Source of the DNA: Myxococcales bacterium
GTDB lineage: Bacteria > Myxococcota_A > Polyangia > Polyangiales > Ga0077539
DNA length: 64,000 nt
Assembly: GCA_030652255.1 (NCBI GenBank)
Contig: JAUSAZ010000175.1
Location: 1-64,000, forward strand
Reading direction: 5' to 3'
Part shown: positions 34,043 through 43,400 of the stretch, piece by piece
Numbering within the stretch: position 1 is the first letter of the stretch
How the letters are laid out: every line of letters starts with the position of its first letter
Translations under genes and position numbers: made by a program
Notes under the pieces: generated by a model
What the model saw: the letters and a program-made list of their open reading frames with translations, nothing else
What the model was told of the DNA's origin: nothing
The model's database searches: none

Positions 34043-35356
34043 CTATTTGCCAAGGTCCGCCGACCCGCTGGCCGGCGTCATGACGGGCGCCCGCAGCCGC
34101 CCGAGGGCCGCACGCGCCGCGTCCACGGTCACGTTGCACGCCTCGGCGATGCTCGCCGCCACGCGCTCGATCTCGTCGCCCCGCGCGCCCGCGGCCATCG
34201 CCACGCCGCGGGCGTGCAGCGACATGTGTCCCCGCTGGATGCCCTCCGTCGCCAGGGCACGCAGCGCCGCCAGGTTGGAGGCCATCCCCACCGCCGCCGC
34301 GACCATCGCCAGCTCCTGCGCCGAGCGCACCGCGAGGAGCTTCAGCGCCAGCCGCGCCGAGGGGTGCACCCGAAGCGTGCCGCCCACCACCCCGAAGGCG
34401 AGCGGGATCTCCATCGAGCCGACCAGCGACCCGTCGTCGCCCGCGCGCCAGGTGCACAGCGGCTCGTAGCGCCCGCGCCGCGCCGCGAAGGCGTGGGCGC
34501 CGGCCTCGATGGCCCGCCAGTCGTTGCCCGTCGCCATGGCCACGGCGTCGACGCCGTTCATGATCCCCTTGTTGTGGGTGGCCGCGCGGTAGGGGTCGCG
34601 CTCGGCGAAGCGCGACGCCAGCACGATGCCGTCGCGCACCGCGTCGCCCGGGAGCTCGTCCGTCGCCAGCATCGCCGCGGGCACCCGCGCCCGCACCCGC
34701 ACGCAGCGCCGGTCGCAGAGGTTCGACAGGATGCGCAGCCCCACCCGGCCGCCCGCGAGCGCGGCGATCTCCGGCGCGAGGCGCTCGGCCACGGTGTTCA
34801 CCAGGTTGGCCCCCATGGCGTCCTGCACGTCGACCAGGATGTGCACCACGAAGAGGCCGTCGCCCAGGTCGCGCACCTCCACCTCGCGGCCTCCGCCGCC
34901 GCGCGCCACGAGGCCCGGCACCGACTCGTCGGCGAGCGCGAGCAGCCGGTCGCGGGCCGCCGTCACGCGCTCCGTCGCCGCGCGGGGGTCGGCCACCTCC
35001 CAGAGCTGCACCTGCGCGATCATCCACGGGGGGTCGCTCTCGGCCGTGAAGCCGCCGCCCTCGCGGATCATCCGCGCCGCGTTGCTCGCCGCCGCCACCA
35101 CCGAGGGCTCCTCGACCACCATGGGCACGAGGAAATCGCGGTCGTTGACCCGCGCGTTGAGCCCCACGCTGAAGGGCAGCGCGTAGGTGCCCACCACGTT
35201 CTCGACGGTCTTGTCGGCGGTGGCCACGTCGAGCCCGCCCCCGGCGAGCACGCGGGTGAGCTCCGGCCCGTCGAGGTCGGCCGCCTCGGCGAGCAGCCGC
35301 CGCCGCGACTCGACCGACTCTTTGTAGAAGCCAGGGATCCGTGAAGTGCGACTCAT
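34043..35356 (-). CDS. mvaA: Class II hydroxymethylglutaryl-CoA reductase
   Basis: A 437-residue HMG-CoA reductase of the bacterial class II (P. mevalonii type). It makes mevalonate from HMG-CoA in the isoprenoid direction. Conserved blocks are ENVVGTYALPFSVGLN (catalytic Glu), DAMGANLVNT, THNKGIMNGVDAVAM (catalytic Lys), the Asp-containing region before MEIPLAFGVVGGT, and the catalytic His in RGHMSLHARGVA. GGGAG lies upstream of the ATG. It is the last gene of the mevalonate operon, 22 bases after phosphomevalonate kinase. Cofactor choice (NADH or NADPH) cannot be read. Confidence 0.93.
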   Translation of the reverse strand: MSRTSRIPGFYKESVESRRRLLAEAADLDGPELTRVLAGGGLDVATADKTVENVVGTYALPFSVGLNARVNDRDFLVPMVVEEPSVVAAASNAARMIREGGGFTAESDPPWMIAQVQLWEVADPRAATERVTAARDRLLALADESVPGLVARGGGGREVEVRDLGDGLFVVHILVDVQDAMGANLVNTVAERLAPEIAALAGGRVGLRILSNLCDRRCVRVRARVPAAMLATDELPGDAVRDGIVLASRFAERDPYRAATHNKGIMNGVDAVAMATGNDWRAIEAGAHAFAARRGRYEPLCTWRAGDDGSLVGSMEIPLAFGVVGGTLRVHPSARLALKLLAVRSAQELAMVAAAVGMASNLAALRALATEGIQRGHMSLHARGVAMAAGARGDEIERVAASIAEACNVTVDAARAALGRLRAPVMTPASGSADLGK

Positions 35357-35378
35357 GGCTGGTAACGCTCCCGTGTGT

Positions 35379-36323
35379 TCATGCGGTCACCCCGGCGCCG
35401 TCCGCGCCCAGGTCGACCTCCTCGAAGCCCTCGACGGCCGCCGCCTCGCGCAGCGCCTCCATCGCGTCATCATCCTGCGCGACGCCCACCACCACGTCGC
35501 CGCCGCCCGCGCCGGACGGCTTCACCGCCGCGCCCAGCCGCTCCACGACCGCCGCGAGCCGCGCCATCGCGGGCGTCACGATGGGCGCGCCCGCCGCCTC
35601 GCCCAGCGCCGCCATCGCCCCGCCGAGGCGACGCACCGCGGACACCATCGCCGCGGCGTCGTCCGCCCGCAGCGCCCGCGCGAAGTCCGCGGTGCCAGCG
35701 TCGATCGCGGCGAGGCGCGCCGCGTGCACCTGCGGGCTGTGTGCGCGCAGGGCCTCCACCTTCGCGATCATCTCCGAGGTGCGCACCGAGGTGCCCGACC
35801 AGAACACCCGCCACCGCAGCGCGCCGGGCAGCCGGTGGCGCCCGACGACCGCCTCGCCGCCGAGGCCGTCCCCGAAGCGCACGCTCACGAGCCCGCCGAG
35901 GGCGGAGGTGAGCACGTCGACGCCGCTGCCGCCGCCCTGCACCTCGCGGTGGCCCTCCCGGGCGCAGCGCGCGAGCTCGTCGCGGCGGGCGTCGGCGCTG
36001 CCCGGACGCTCCCGCTCCATGGCCCACCCGAGCGCGGCGACGCAGCCCGCGGCGCTGCTCCCGAGGCCCAGCTTGCGCCCGACGCCGCCGGAGAGCGCGG
36101 TCAGGTCGAAGCGCGCCGAGCCCTCCGCGGGCGCCTCGCGCAGCAGCCCCCGGGCCACCGCGAGGCGCCACGCGGCGATCGCCTCCGGCGGCGTGAAGCC
36201 CCCGGCGGCGGGCGCGTCGTCGACCACGGCGTAGCGGTCGACCGCGAGGCACCACGCCTCGCCCCCGTGGAGCACCGCGTACTCCCCCGCTAGCATCAGC
36301 TTTCCGGGCGCCCGAACCTTCAC
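35379..36323 (-). CDS. Phosphomevalonate kinase (GHMP kinase)
   Basis: A 314-residue GHMP kinase: VRAPGKLMLAGEYAVLHGG at the N-terminus, phosphate-binding GLGSSAAGCVAAL, and C-terminal KPSGAGGGDVVV (motif 3). The LAGEYAVL form is typical of phosphomevalonate kinases, while mevalonate kinases have LLGEHAVV. Together with its place next to diphosphomevalonate decarboxylase, this sets the role: phosphomevalonate to diphosphomevalonate. GTG start overlapping the upstream stop (GTGA). Confidence 0.85.
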   Translation of the reverse strand: MKVRAPGKLMLAGEYAVLHGGEAWCLAVDRYAVVDDAPAAGGFTPPEAIAAWRLAVARGLLREAPAEGSARFDLTALSGGVGRKLGLGSSAAGCVAALGWAMERERPGSADARRDELARCAREGHREVQGGGSGVDVLTSALGGLVSVRFGDGLGGEAVVGRHRLPGALRWRVFWSGTSVRTSEMIAKVEALRAHSPQVHAARLAAIDAGTADFARALRADDAAAMVSAVRRLGGAMAALGEAAGAPIVTPAMARLAAVVERLGAAVKPSGAGGGDVVVGVAQDDDAMEALREAAAVEGFEEVDLGADGAGVTA

Positions 36324-37309
36324 GGACGTTCGATGCCCGCACCGGGCCGGGCGATGCGCGACTCCAGCACCCCGGGGGTCCCGCGCAGCCGCGCCGCGAC
36401 GCCGTCCGCGTCCCGCGCCTCGCAGAGCACCTTCACGTGGGGCCCGGCGTCCATGGTCGCCCAGGCGCCGACGCCGTCGCGTCGCAGCGAGCGCACCACG
36501 TCGAGCACGTCGAGGGTCACCCCGCGGGCGTAGCGCACCGCCGGCTGCGCGGCCCACGCGCTCGCGTGCATCGCCATGGTGCTGGCCTCCATGGCCTCGC
36601 CCGTCGCCGCGAGGTCGCGCGCGGCCACGGCGTCGCGCACCCGGGCGTGCAGCAGCGGCGCGGCGGCGAGCCAGGCGCCGTAGTACGGGGAGGTCTCGGC
36701 GGTGCGGCGCATGCCGTCGCGGGAGGCGATGTCCTTCGGGCCGCGGTCGACGAGGGCGAGCACCATCGCCACGTCCCAGTGCGCGGCGCCGTGGAGGGGG
36801 CGGGCGCCGGTGGTGTCGTCGCCGGCAGCCCCCGCGGGGAGCTCCACCCAGCCGCCGAAGACGCTCCGCGCCGCCGAGGCGCTGCCCCGCCGCGCGAGCG
36901 CCGAGAGGGCGCCGTCGTCGAGGCGCAGCCCGTAGGCCGCGGACGCCGCCGCCGCGAGGGCCGCGTAGCCCGAGGCGCTCGACGCGAGCCCCGACGCCGT
37001 GGGGAAGCGGTTGACGGAGCGCACCCGCAGGAAGCTCCCCGGGGCGCCCTCCGCGACGCCCGCCCGGGCGCGCACCAGCGCCAGGAAGGCGCCCAGGGTC
37101 TTCGCCTCGTCGCCCGCGCGCAGGGTGCCGTCGAGCTCGACGTGGTCGTGGGTGAGCGACCCGTCCCGCGCCGCGGTGGTCTCCGTGACCAGGTCGTCGA
37201 GGGTGAGCGACAGGCTCGGCACCGCCGGGAGGTTGAGCGCCCGGTCGGCCTTGCCCCAGTACTTGCTGAGCGCGATGTTGGCGCGCGCCCTCGCGAAGAA
37301 TTCCGTCAC
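36320..37309 (-). CDS. mvaD: Diphosphomevalonate decarboxylase
   Basis: A 329-residue GHMP-family enzyme forming isopentenyl diphosphate with ATP and CO2 release. Family motifs are ARANIALSKYWGKAD near the N-terminus, NRFPTASGLASSASGYAAL (phosphate loop), SASAARSVFGGWVEL and TMDAGPHVKVLCE. GTG start at 37309 overlaps the mevalonate kinase stop (GTGA), and the stop overlaps the next kinase start (GTGA). It is the best-marked gene of the operon. Confidence 0.94.
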   Translation of the reverse strand: MTEFFARARANIALSKYWGKADRALNLPAVPSLSLTLDDLVTETTAARDGSLTHDHVELDGTLRAGDEAKTLGAFLALVRARAGVAEGAPGSFLRVRSVNRFPTASGLASSASGYAALAAAASAAYGLRLDDGALSALARRGSASAARSVFGGWVELPAGAAGDDTTGARPLHGAAHWDVAMVLALVDRGPKDIASRDGMRRTAETSPYYGAWLAAAPLLHARVRDAVAARDLAATGEAMEASTMAMHASAWAAQPAVRYARGVTLDVLDVVRSLRRDGVGAWATMDAGPHVKVLCEARDADGVAARLRGTPGVLESRIARPGAGIERP

Positions 37310-38202
37310 CGACCCACCTCTACCACGCGCCCGTCGACCCCCAGCGTCGCCCACCTCGCCAGCACGGCGTCCTCGCGGCCCGGCGCCAGCGCGATCACGC
37401 AGCCGCCGCCGCCCGCCCCGGTGAGCTTCGCGCCCAGGGCGCCCGCGTCGCGCGCCGCGGCGCAGAGGTCTTCGAGGCGCTCGGTGGAGACGAGCAGGGT
37501 CGAGAGGAGGTTCTGGTTGAGGTTCATGAAGTCCCCGAGGCCCTTTGCGTCGCCGGTCTCGAGCGCGAGCGCGCCGTTGCGCGCCACCACGCCGATGGCC
37601 TCGAAGGTGCGGTCGGTCGCCTCGGGCCGCCGCTCGCGCAGCCTCGCCACGCCCTCCACCATCGAGCGGGTGCTCGCGCGCTCGCCGCTGTCGCCGAGGC
37701 ACAGCCGCAGGGCGCCGCGGGTGGGGACGCGACGGAACCCGCTCGCGCGGTTGTAGAGCCCGACGCCCCCGAGCGCCGCGAGCGTATGGTCGACCCCCGA
37801 GGGGTTGCCGTGGAACACCCGCTCCCAGGCGAGCGCGTGCCCGAGCAGCGCGTCGTCGTCGAGGGGCCGCCCGGTCATCTCCGCGAGGGCCCGGGCGCAC
37901 GCCACGCCCATCGCCGCGGACGACCCCAGCCCGCCGCCGCCCGGGAGGTGCAGCGTGAGCGCCAGGGTGACGCCGTCGACGCCCATCGCCGCGCAGAGGC
38001 CGCCCACCGCGCGCCCGAGCTCGGAGCCGTCGTCCGGGCGAAACGAGCTCCCCCAGGGGGAGACCTCCAGCACCGGCCCCCCGGGCGAGGGCCGCGCCTC
38101 GCACTCCGCGCCTGGAGAGAGCGACGCCGCCAGCGCGTCGGCGCCGAACACCACCGCGTGCTCGCCGAGGAGGATGACCTTCCCGTGCGCGCTCGCGGTC
38201 AC
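37306..38202 (-). CDS. mvk: Mevalonate kinase
   Basis: A 298-residue GHMP kinase: HGKVILLGEHAVVFG at residues 6-20 and the phosphate loop GGGGLGSSAAMGVACA. NPSGVDHTLAA contains the conserved catalytic Asp, and KLTGAGGGGCVIAL is motif 3. It phosphorylates mevalonate. GTG start overlaps the prenyl synthase stop (GTGA); the stop overlaps the decarboxylase start (GTGA). Such tight junctions point to strict co-expression. Confidence 0.92.
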   Translation of the reverse strand: MTASAHGKVILLGEHAVVFGADALAASLSPGAECEARPSPGGPVLEVSPWGSSFRPDDGSELGRAVGGLCAAMGVDGVTLALTLHLPGGGGLGSSAAMGVACARALAEMTGRPLDDDALLGHALAWERVFHGNPSGVDHTLAALGGVGLYNRASGFRRVPTRGALRLCLGDSGERASTRSMVEGVARLRERRPEATDRTFEAIGVVARNGALALETGDAKGLGDFMNLNQNLLSTLLVSTERLEDLCAAARDAGALGAKLTGAGGGGCVIALAPGREDAVLARWATLGVDGRVVEVGR

Positions 38203-39347
38203 TGCCGCCGCTCGGTCATCAGGGTCGCGAAGGCGGCGAGCAGGTCGCGCCCCTCGGGCCGGAGGACGTCGGTGTGCAGCGCCGCGATCGCCTGCTCGCG
38301 CAGCGCGCGGATGCGGGCCTCGACGTGCTCGCGCGCCCCCGACGCCTCGATGAGCGCGCGCGTCCGCATCACCTCACGCTCGTCGGCGTCGCGCCGTCCC
38401 AGCAGGGAGCCCAGCTCCGCTGCCCCGGCGGCGCCCAGGTGCCCGAGCGCGTGCTGCACCAGGGCGGTGTGCTTGCCCTCGCGGAAATCGCCGCCCACGG
38501 GCTTGCCCGTCTCGGCCTCGGTGCCGAAGGCCCCGAGCACGTCGTCCCTCAGCTGGAACGCCACGCCGAGCGGCGTGCCGTACGCGTCGAGCGAGCGCCG
38601 CGCGGGCTCGGCCCCGCCCGCGACCTCCAGGCCCAGCACCAGCGGGCCGCGCACGGTGTAGCTGCCCGTCTTCAGGTGGTGCACCCGGTCGGTGTCGGGG
38701 CTGTGGGTGACGTCGAGGCACTGCCCCAGGATGACCTCGTGCTCCATGCGGGCGAAGGCCTTGAGGGCGGCGCGCCGGCGCGGGGCGGGGAGCTCGATGC
38801 GCGCCACGAGGTCGTGCACGAGCGTGCCCATGAGGTCGCCCGCGAGGATGGCCGCGCTGGCCCCGACGTGCCGGTCGCCGTAGCGCGCCGCGAGGGCGAC
38901 GTGCACCGACGGGGCGCCGCGGCGCACGGGGTCGTCGTCCATCCAGTCGTCGTGGACGAGGAGGTAGGTCTGGAGGAGCTCGAGCGCCGCGCCGAGGTCG
39001 GTCACCGCGTCGGGGTAGGCGCTCGGGTCGACGCACGCGACGGCGGCGGCCAGCATCGCGGGGCGGAGCCGCTTGCCGCCACGGAAGGTGAGGTCGCGGG
39101 TCGCCTCGACGATGCCGATGGCGTCCGGCGCCGCCTCGCGGGTGAAGGCCTCGCACTCGTCGAGGACCTCCCGGAGGCGCGCGTCGACGCGGGCGCGGAC
39201 GGCGGCGAAGAAGACCGCCACGGGCTCCGCGCCGCCCGGGGTGAGCGAGCAGGGGACGGCGTCGACGGCGTGGTTGGGGATCACGGTCGCGAGAGAAACC
39301 TTGGACTCCGCCGTGGTGTCAAGCGACCCCTGGGTGCTCGGTTGCAT
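38199..39347 (-). CDS. Polyprenyl (geranylgeranyl/farnesyl-type) diphosphate synthase
   Basis: A protein of about 382 residues of the trans-prenyltransferase family, which chains IPP onto allylic diphosphates. The first Asp-rich motif is in VHDDWMDDDPVRRG and the second in FQLRDDVLGAFG; GGKRLRPAML and KTGSYTVRGPL are also conserved. Product length cannot be read securely. The start is uncertain: ATG 39347 gives a long N-terminus, GTG 39284 (361 residues) is also possible, and neither has a Shine-Dalgarno. It heads the mevalonate operon. Confidence 0.88.
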   Translation of the reverse strand: MQPSTQGSLDTTAESKVSLATVIPNHAVDAVPCSLTPGGAEPVAVFFAAVRARVDARLREVLDECEAFTREAAPDAIGIVEATRDLTFRGGKRLRPAMLAAAVACVDPSAYPDAVTDLGAALELLQTYLLVHDDWMDDDPVRRGAPSVHVALAARYGDRHVGASAAILAGDLMGTLVHDLVARIELPAPRRRAALKAFARMEHEVILGQCLDVTHSPDTDRVHHLKTGSYTVRGPLVLGLEVAGGAEPARRSLDAYGTPLGVAFQLRDDVLGAFGTEAETGKPVGGDFREGKHTALVQHALGHLGAAGAAELGSLLGRRDADEREVMRTRALIEASGAREHVEARIRALREQAIAALHTDVLRPEGRDLLAAFATLMTERRQ

Positions 39348-39427
39348 GTGGGGTTGGATGGTCGGATGGCGCGCGCGGTCGCGCCCGGCGTCACCGAAGG
39401 CTGCGCGCCCCGCGGAAAGCGCCGTGT

Positions 39428-40399
39428 CTAGCGCAGCAGCGCCCGGAGCGCCGGGGGCAGCGCCGCCGGGCCGAGCAGCGGGTCGAGCGGCGCCGACGAG
39501 AGGGTGTGCCAGAACAGGTACCGGCGCGGGCGCCGCCGGGCGAGGGCGATGAGACCGGCCGCTGCCTTGGCGGTGTAGGTGTCGTCGAGGGTGACGCCGT
39601 CCCGAGCGAAGAGCTCGCGGGCGCGCCGGGCGTCGTCCGTGGGCCGGCCGTACCCCTCGCCGAGGGCGCCCTCGTAGATGCGCACCGTGGGCACCGGGGC
39701 GGACGACCCGCGGAGGCGTAGCACCGCGCGGGCGAGCGAGCGCACCCGCAGCGCAGGCACCGCGAAGGGCGGCGTGACCCGCACGCCCCACACCTCGCCG
39801 CCGACCCCCGTGACGGCGCGGCCCGCGAGGAGGCCCGCGAGGGTTCCGCCCGAGCCCAGGGCGCAGACCTGGACGTCGGGGGAGGGCAAGCCCGCGGCCG
39901 AGAGCTGCGCCGCGAGCTCCACCTGGGCGTCGAGGTACCCTGAGGCCCCGAGGGGGGTGCTCCCTCCCACCGGGACGATCAGCGGGCGCCGCCCGCGCGC
40001 CCGGAGCGCGAGCGAGCGCAGGCCGAGGGTGAGCAGCGCCCCGGGGAAGGTGGTGCAGGCGTGCAGCGCCGCCGCCTGGGTCGCCGACGCGCGCAGCATC
40101 GCCTCGACGTGCGGCGACGGGGCCTGCGGGACGAGCGCCGCCTCGACCCGGAGGCCCATCGCGGTGGCGTGCACCGCCGTCGCGAGCACGTGGTGCGAGC
40201 CCGCCGCGCCGAGGGTCAGGACGTCGCTCACCCCATGGGCGCAGGCCGACGCGAGCAGGGGGACGAGCTTGCGCACCTTGTTGCCGCCGTAGCGCGGGTG
40301 CGTCTGGTCGTCGCGCTTGATCCACACCTCGCAGCCGAGCGCCCGGGACACCTCCTCCGCGAACATCAGCGGCGTCGGGTTCACGATGAGGTTGCTCAT
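39428..40399 (-). CDS. ACC deaminase / D-cysteine desulfhydrase family PLP enzyme
   Basis: A 323-residue fold-type II PLP enzyme: the PLP lysine is in RYGGNKVRKL, preceded by VWIKRDDQTHP, with GAAGSHHVLATAVHA and a Gly-rich phosphate loop LGSGGTLAGLLAG. Family members either deaminate 1-aminocyclopropane-1-carboxylate or degrade D-cysteine to pyruvate and sulfide; the deciding residues are not certain here. It lies 80 bases upstream of the prenyl synthase in the same direction, so it may share its transcript, but no metabolic link to isoprenoids is evident. Confidence 0.85.
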   Translation of the reverse strand: MSNLIVNPTPLMFAEEVSRALGCEVWIKRDDQTHPRYGGNKVRKLVPLLASACAHGVSDVLTLGAAGSHHVLATAVHATAMGLRVEAALVPQAPSPHVEAMLRASATQAAALHACTTFPGALLTLGLRSLALRARGRRPLIVPVGGSTPLGASGYLDAQVELAAQLSAAGLPSPDVQVCALGSGGTLAGLLAGRAVTGVGGEVWGVRVTPPFAVPALRVRSLARAVLRLRGSSAPVPTVRIYEGALGEGYGRPTDDARRARELFARDGVTLDDTYTAKAAAGLIALARRRPRRYLFWHTLSSAPLDPLLGPAALPPALRALLR

Positions 40400-40468
40400 G
40401 GGGCGGGGAGCGCCAGCATCGCACTCCGGTGACTTCGACCGCCACCGTCCGCGGCTTAGACTGCGAGC

Positions 40469-43400
40469 GTGAGCGCCCGCCACCGTGCCTGGATCATCGC
40501 CTCGCTGCTCGCCCTCGCCCCCGCGCCCGCGGGGGCCCAGGACTGGGACGTCGGCCCGCGTAGCCCCCGCGCCGCGCCGCGGCCGCGTCCCCGGCCCCGG
40601 CCCCGGCAGGCGGCCCCCGCGACGCCTCGACCCGCCGGCCCCGCGGCGACGCCTCCACCGGCCTCGCCGGTCGCGGGCGCGAGCGCGCGGGACGCCGCCA
40701 TCGAGCGGCTCACCGCGCTCTCGCTGGCCGAGCCCGAGGCGGGCATCCCGATGCTCCCGACCCTGCTGCGGATGGTGCGGGCGCGGGATGGCTCGTCCGA
40801 CCAGCTGCTCGCGGCGCTCGAGGCCCGGCGCGAGGCCTCCCCGCGCGGCGCGGCCGACCTCATCCGCGCGGAGGTGCTGCGCGACGCCGGGCGCTTCGAG
40901 GAGGCCATCGCGGCGCTCGATCGCTCCGTGGGCGACCGCCCCGAGCGCGCGGCGGCGTGGCGCTCGCTGGGCGCGCTGCACCGGCAGCTGGAACACCCCG
41001 CGGAGGCCCGCGCGGCCTACGAGCGGGCGCTCTCCCTCGCTCGCGCGCGCGACGAGCGGGCCGAGCTTCTGCGGGCGGTGCTCGACCTCGCGGTGTCTAC
41101 CGGCGACCTGCCGCGCGCCCACGCGGCGCAGCGCGACCTCGTGGCGCTGCTGCCCGGGAGCGCGTCGGTGCGCCGCGAGCTGGCCGACCTGCTGGTGGCG
41201 CGGCAGCGCTGGCCCGAGGCCGTCACGGAGCTGGAGTCCGTCGCCCGCTCGCTGTCGGGTGACCTGCGGGTGCAGCCCGCGGTGCTGCGGCAGCTGGGGG
41301 TGGCGCAGCTGCGGGCGGGGCGCCCCGACGAGGCGGAGGCCACGCTGCGCCGGGCGCTCGCGGGCGCGGCCGCGTCGCCGGCCCTGGAGCGGGACGTGTA
41401 CGAGGCCCTCGCGGAGATCCACGAGCAGCGGCAGGACCTCGGCGCCTGGATCGCCTCGCTGGAGCGCCTCCCGGGCGCGAGCGCCGAGCGCTGGGCCTTC
41501 CTGGGGCGGCGCTACGCGGCCCTCGGGCAGGTCGACGCGGCGGTGCGCACCCTGCGGCGGGCGCTCTCGGCGCGCCCCCGCGACGTCGACCTGCACGTCG
41601 CGCTGGTGCAGGCGCTCACGCAGGGGGGGCGGGTCGACGAGGCGCTGGCGGCGCGCCGGGCGCTGGTCGCGGCGGTGCCGCAGGAGGTGCGCTACGCCGT
41701 CGACCTCGCGGACGACCTCGCGCGCGGCGGCCGACGGGCGGAGGCCATCGCGACGCTCACCACCGCGAGCCGGCGCGCGGGCGGTGACGCCGAGGCCCAC
41801 GAGCAGATCGCGCAGTCGCTCGCGGCCCTCGGCGAGCGCGACCTCGCGACGCGGGAGACCGAGCGGGTGGTGCAGCTCGACCCCGGCGACCCCTCGGCGC
41901 TGGAGGCCCTGGGGGAACGCTACTGGGAGTCCGGCGACCGGCCGCGGGCGATGGCGGTGTGGCAGCGCATCCGCGAGCGGGCGCGCGCCCCCCACGACGG
42001 CCACCGGGCGCTGGGCGAGGTGTACGCGCGGCACGACCTGATGCCCGAGGCGATCGGGTCGTTTCGCGCCGCCCTCCAGGCGCGGCCCGACGACGCGGCG
42101 GCGCGGCGCCTCCTCGCGCAGGCGCAGGAGCAGACGCGCGACCTGCACGGCGCGGTGGAGTCGTGGCGCGCCCTGATCGCGCTCCCCGCGGTGGACGCCG
42201 ACCTCCGCGGCGAGGCCCGCGCCCGCATCGCCAACCTCTGGAACCTCCTCCGCATCCTGCCCGACCAGGCCACCCGGCTGGAGTCCGCCTTCCAGGCCGA
42301 CCCCACCGACATCGAGGCCGCCCTCGACCTCGTGGAGGTCTACGCCCGGCTGCGCCGCCCGGCGGAGGTCGAGGCCGCGCTCCAGCGGGTGGTGGCGCTG
42401 CGCCCCGCGGACGCCCGGGCGTGGCTCGCGCTCGAGCGCGCGCGGGCCGAGCGCGGCGACCTCGCGGGCGCCATCGAGGCGCTGCAGCGTGTCGTGGCGA
42501 TCGATCCCCGCCGGGGTCGGGAGATCTATCCCCGCCTCGCGCGCCATGCGCTCGCGATGCACCGCGACGCCGAGGCGGTGGGCTTCGCGGCGCGCGCCGT
42601 GGAGCTCAACCCCGACGACGCCAGCGGTCACCGCGAGCTCGGGGACCTGTACCGCGCCCGCGGCGAGCTCGACCGCGCGCTCGGCGCCTACCGCCGCGCG
42701 CTCACCCTCAACGACCGCGACTTCGAGAGCGCCCTCCGCCTCGCCGATCTCCACCTCGCGCGCGCCGAGGCCACCGAGGCCATCGACCGCCTCCGCAGCG
42801 TGGTGCGCCGCGCCCCCGACGACGACCTCGTGGGTCGCGCGGGGCGCATCGCGGTGCAGGTCGCCGTCGCCACCCACAACGCCGACGCGCTCGCGAGCGA
42901 CCTCGCCCTCGCCAGCGCGGCGGCGCCCGGCCGCGCGGTGCTGCGCCGCCTCCAGACGGAGCTCTTCCTGGCCTGGCTCCGGCCCGACGTGGAGGCCCTC
43001 TCCGACGCCGACGCCGACCGGGCCCTCGCCGCGCGGCAGCGGCTGCGACGGCTCTCCGCCCGCGCCGTCCGTCCGCTCCTGGACGCGCTCGACGAGCCCG
43101 GGGTCGAGCGGCAGCTCCTCGCGGTGCGCATGCTCGGGGCGGTCGAGACCCCCGACGCGGTGCAGTCGCTGCTCGGCGTCGCTGCGCGGCCCGGCGTCGA
43201 CGGGACCACCCGCCGCGAGGCCCTGCGCGCCGCGGCGGCCTGCGCCGATGCCCGGGCGATCCCTGCGATGCTGTCGCTCCTTCGGGGCGACGATTCGGGC
43301 GCCGCCACGCTCGCGGCCTGGGCCCTCGGCAGGCTGCCGGGCCCCGCCGTCGTGGCCGCCCTCCGCGCCGCGGTGCAGCGCCCCGACGCCCCCCACGCCG

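Noticed and set aside
32519..35344. 941-codon plus-strand open frame antisense to wzy, the Fe-S gene and HMG-CoA reductase
   Set aside because: No recognisable domain; composition (His/Arg/Gly-rich) is that of a shadow frame in GC-rich DNA, and the opposite strand carries conserved enzymes.
39428..43396. A very long minus-strand open frame overlapping the TPR-HEAT gene
   Set aside because: The first third is the real ACC-deaminase-family gene; the rest is an in-frame antisense extension with low-complexity Arg/Gly/Leu composition, opposite a repeat protein with clear periodicity and signal peptide.
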